This document shows positions 64,000 through 64,000 of a DNA stretch of 64,000 nucleotides, in pieces. The notes below the pieces were generated by a model, which was not told where the DNA came from, did no database searches, and was given only the letters and a program-made list of their open reading frames with translations. The stretch comes from Sandaracinomonas limnophila (GTDB taxonomy: Bacteria; Bacteroidota; Bacteroidia; Cytophagales; Spirosomataceae), in the NCBI RefSeq assembly GCF_004005965.1, contig NZ_SACY01000001.1:310001-374000 (forward strand), given 5' to 3'. The number at the start of each line of letters is the position of its first letter. Within the stretch, counting starts at the first letter, position 1. The position numbers and the translations under genes are program-made.

Positions 64000-64000
64000 T

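Noticed and set aside
1-64000. CRISPR array, prophage, transposon or defence island
   Set aside because: I saw no regularly spaced direct repeats, integrase, transposase, restriction or toxin-antitoxin genes; nearly all frames are housekeeping or envelope genes.

Overview
The window is AT-rich chromosomal DNA from a member of the Bacteroidota; the class cannot be fixed by reading alone. The assignment rests on several features. There is a gene run of bifunctional nuclease, ftsX, DUF3098, uppP, truB and ribF. There is a lipid-anchored TamA-like barrel (TamL type) and an OmpA protein with PD40 repeats resembling PorE. Several intergenic spaces contain Bacteroidota-type -7 boxes (TAnnTTTG). Transketolase is split, and gltB/gltD have the usual bacterial form. 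No prophage, insertion sequence, CRISPR array, rRNA or recognisable defence system is visible. No gene-free stretch exceeds 300 bases; the longest is about 201 nt, upstream of gltB.

Layout. 1-4.5 kb: tail of an OmpA/PD40 protein, an acyltransferase-3 and a GT2 enzyme on +, facing an AT-rich polytopic membrane protein on -. 4.5-6.7 kb: peroxide module ahpC-ahpD with divergent oxyR. 6.6-12.9 kb: minus-strand operon of FAD-dependent oxidoreductase, Nudix hydrolase, parC and MFS transporter. 12.9-19.2 kb: YyaL/Spata20-like protein, ruvC, polysaccharide deacetylase, TatD hydrolase, an orphan ABC ATPase, xylB and tRNA-Leu. 19.3-29.3 kb: an ABC permease, then a tight minus-strand polysaccharide export operon (SLBB/Wza-like, PCP, Wzm, Wzt, DegT aminotransferase, GT-C-like protein). 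29.4-37.4 kb: parE, a small TPR protein, etfBA, then BFN-ftsX-DUF3098-uppP-truB-ribF. 37.3-43.5 kb: second glycan operon (Wzy-like, GT4, GT2, acetyltransferase, WecA-like) ending in pheA, directly downstream of three tRNAs (Ser, Pro, Arg). 43.8-49.9 kb: gltB-gltD. 50.1-52.6 kb: a degenerate Bat-like pair, purC and a STAS protein. 52.7-57.7 kb: alaA-like aminotransferase, yhhQ, SpoU methyltransferase and tamL. 57.7-62.5 kb: split transketolase, Bcp, FAH-family hydrolase, sucC and lolD. 62.6-64 kb: miaB.

The main theme is cell-envelope construction. Two glycan operons, the lipid-carrier enzymes UppP and WecA, FtsX, LolD, TamL and an OmpA protein surround ordinary housekeeping genes. The first operon combines an ABC-2 O-antigen exporter with a Wza/Wzz-type conduit. 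The second encodes chain initiation (WecA-like), glycosyl transfer and polymerisation or ligation (Wzy-like).

The genome is very compact. Convergent pairs overlap or abut, operon genes overlap by 1-11 bp, and at least six genes appear to use TTG (or GTG) starts. I found no clearly new multi-gene system. The best candidates for a second look are the degenerate Bat-like pair next to purC, the hybrid polysaccharide exporter with its expanded SLBB protein, the heptad-repeat tail of ParC, and the envelope operon that appears to read through from a tRNA cluster.
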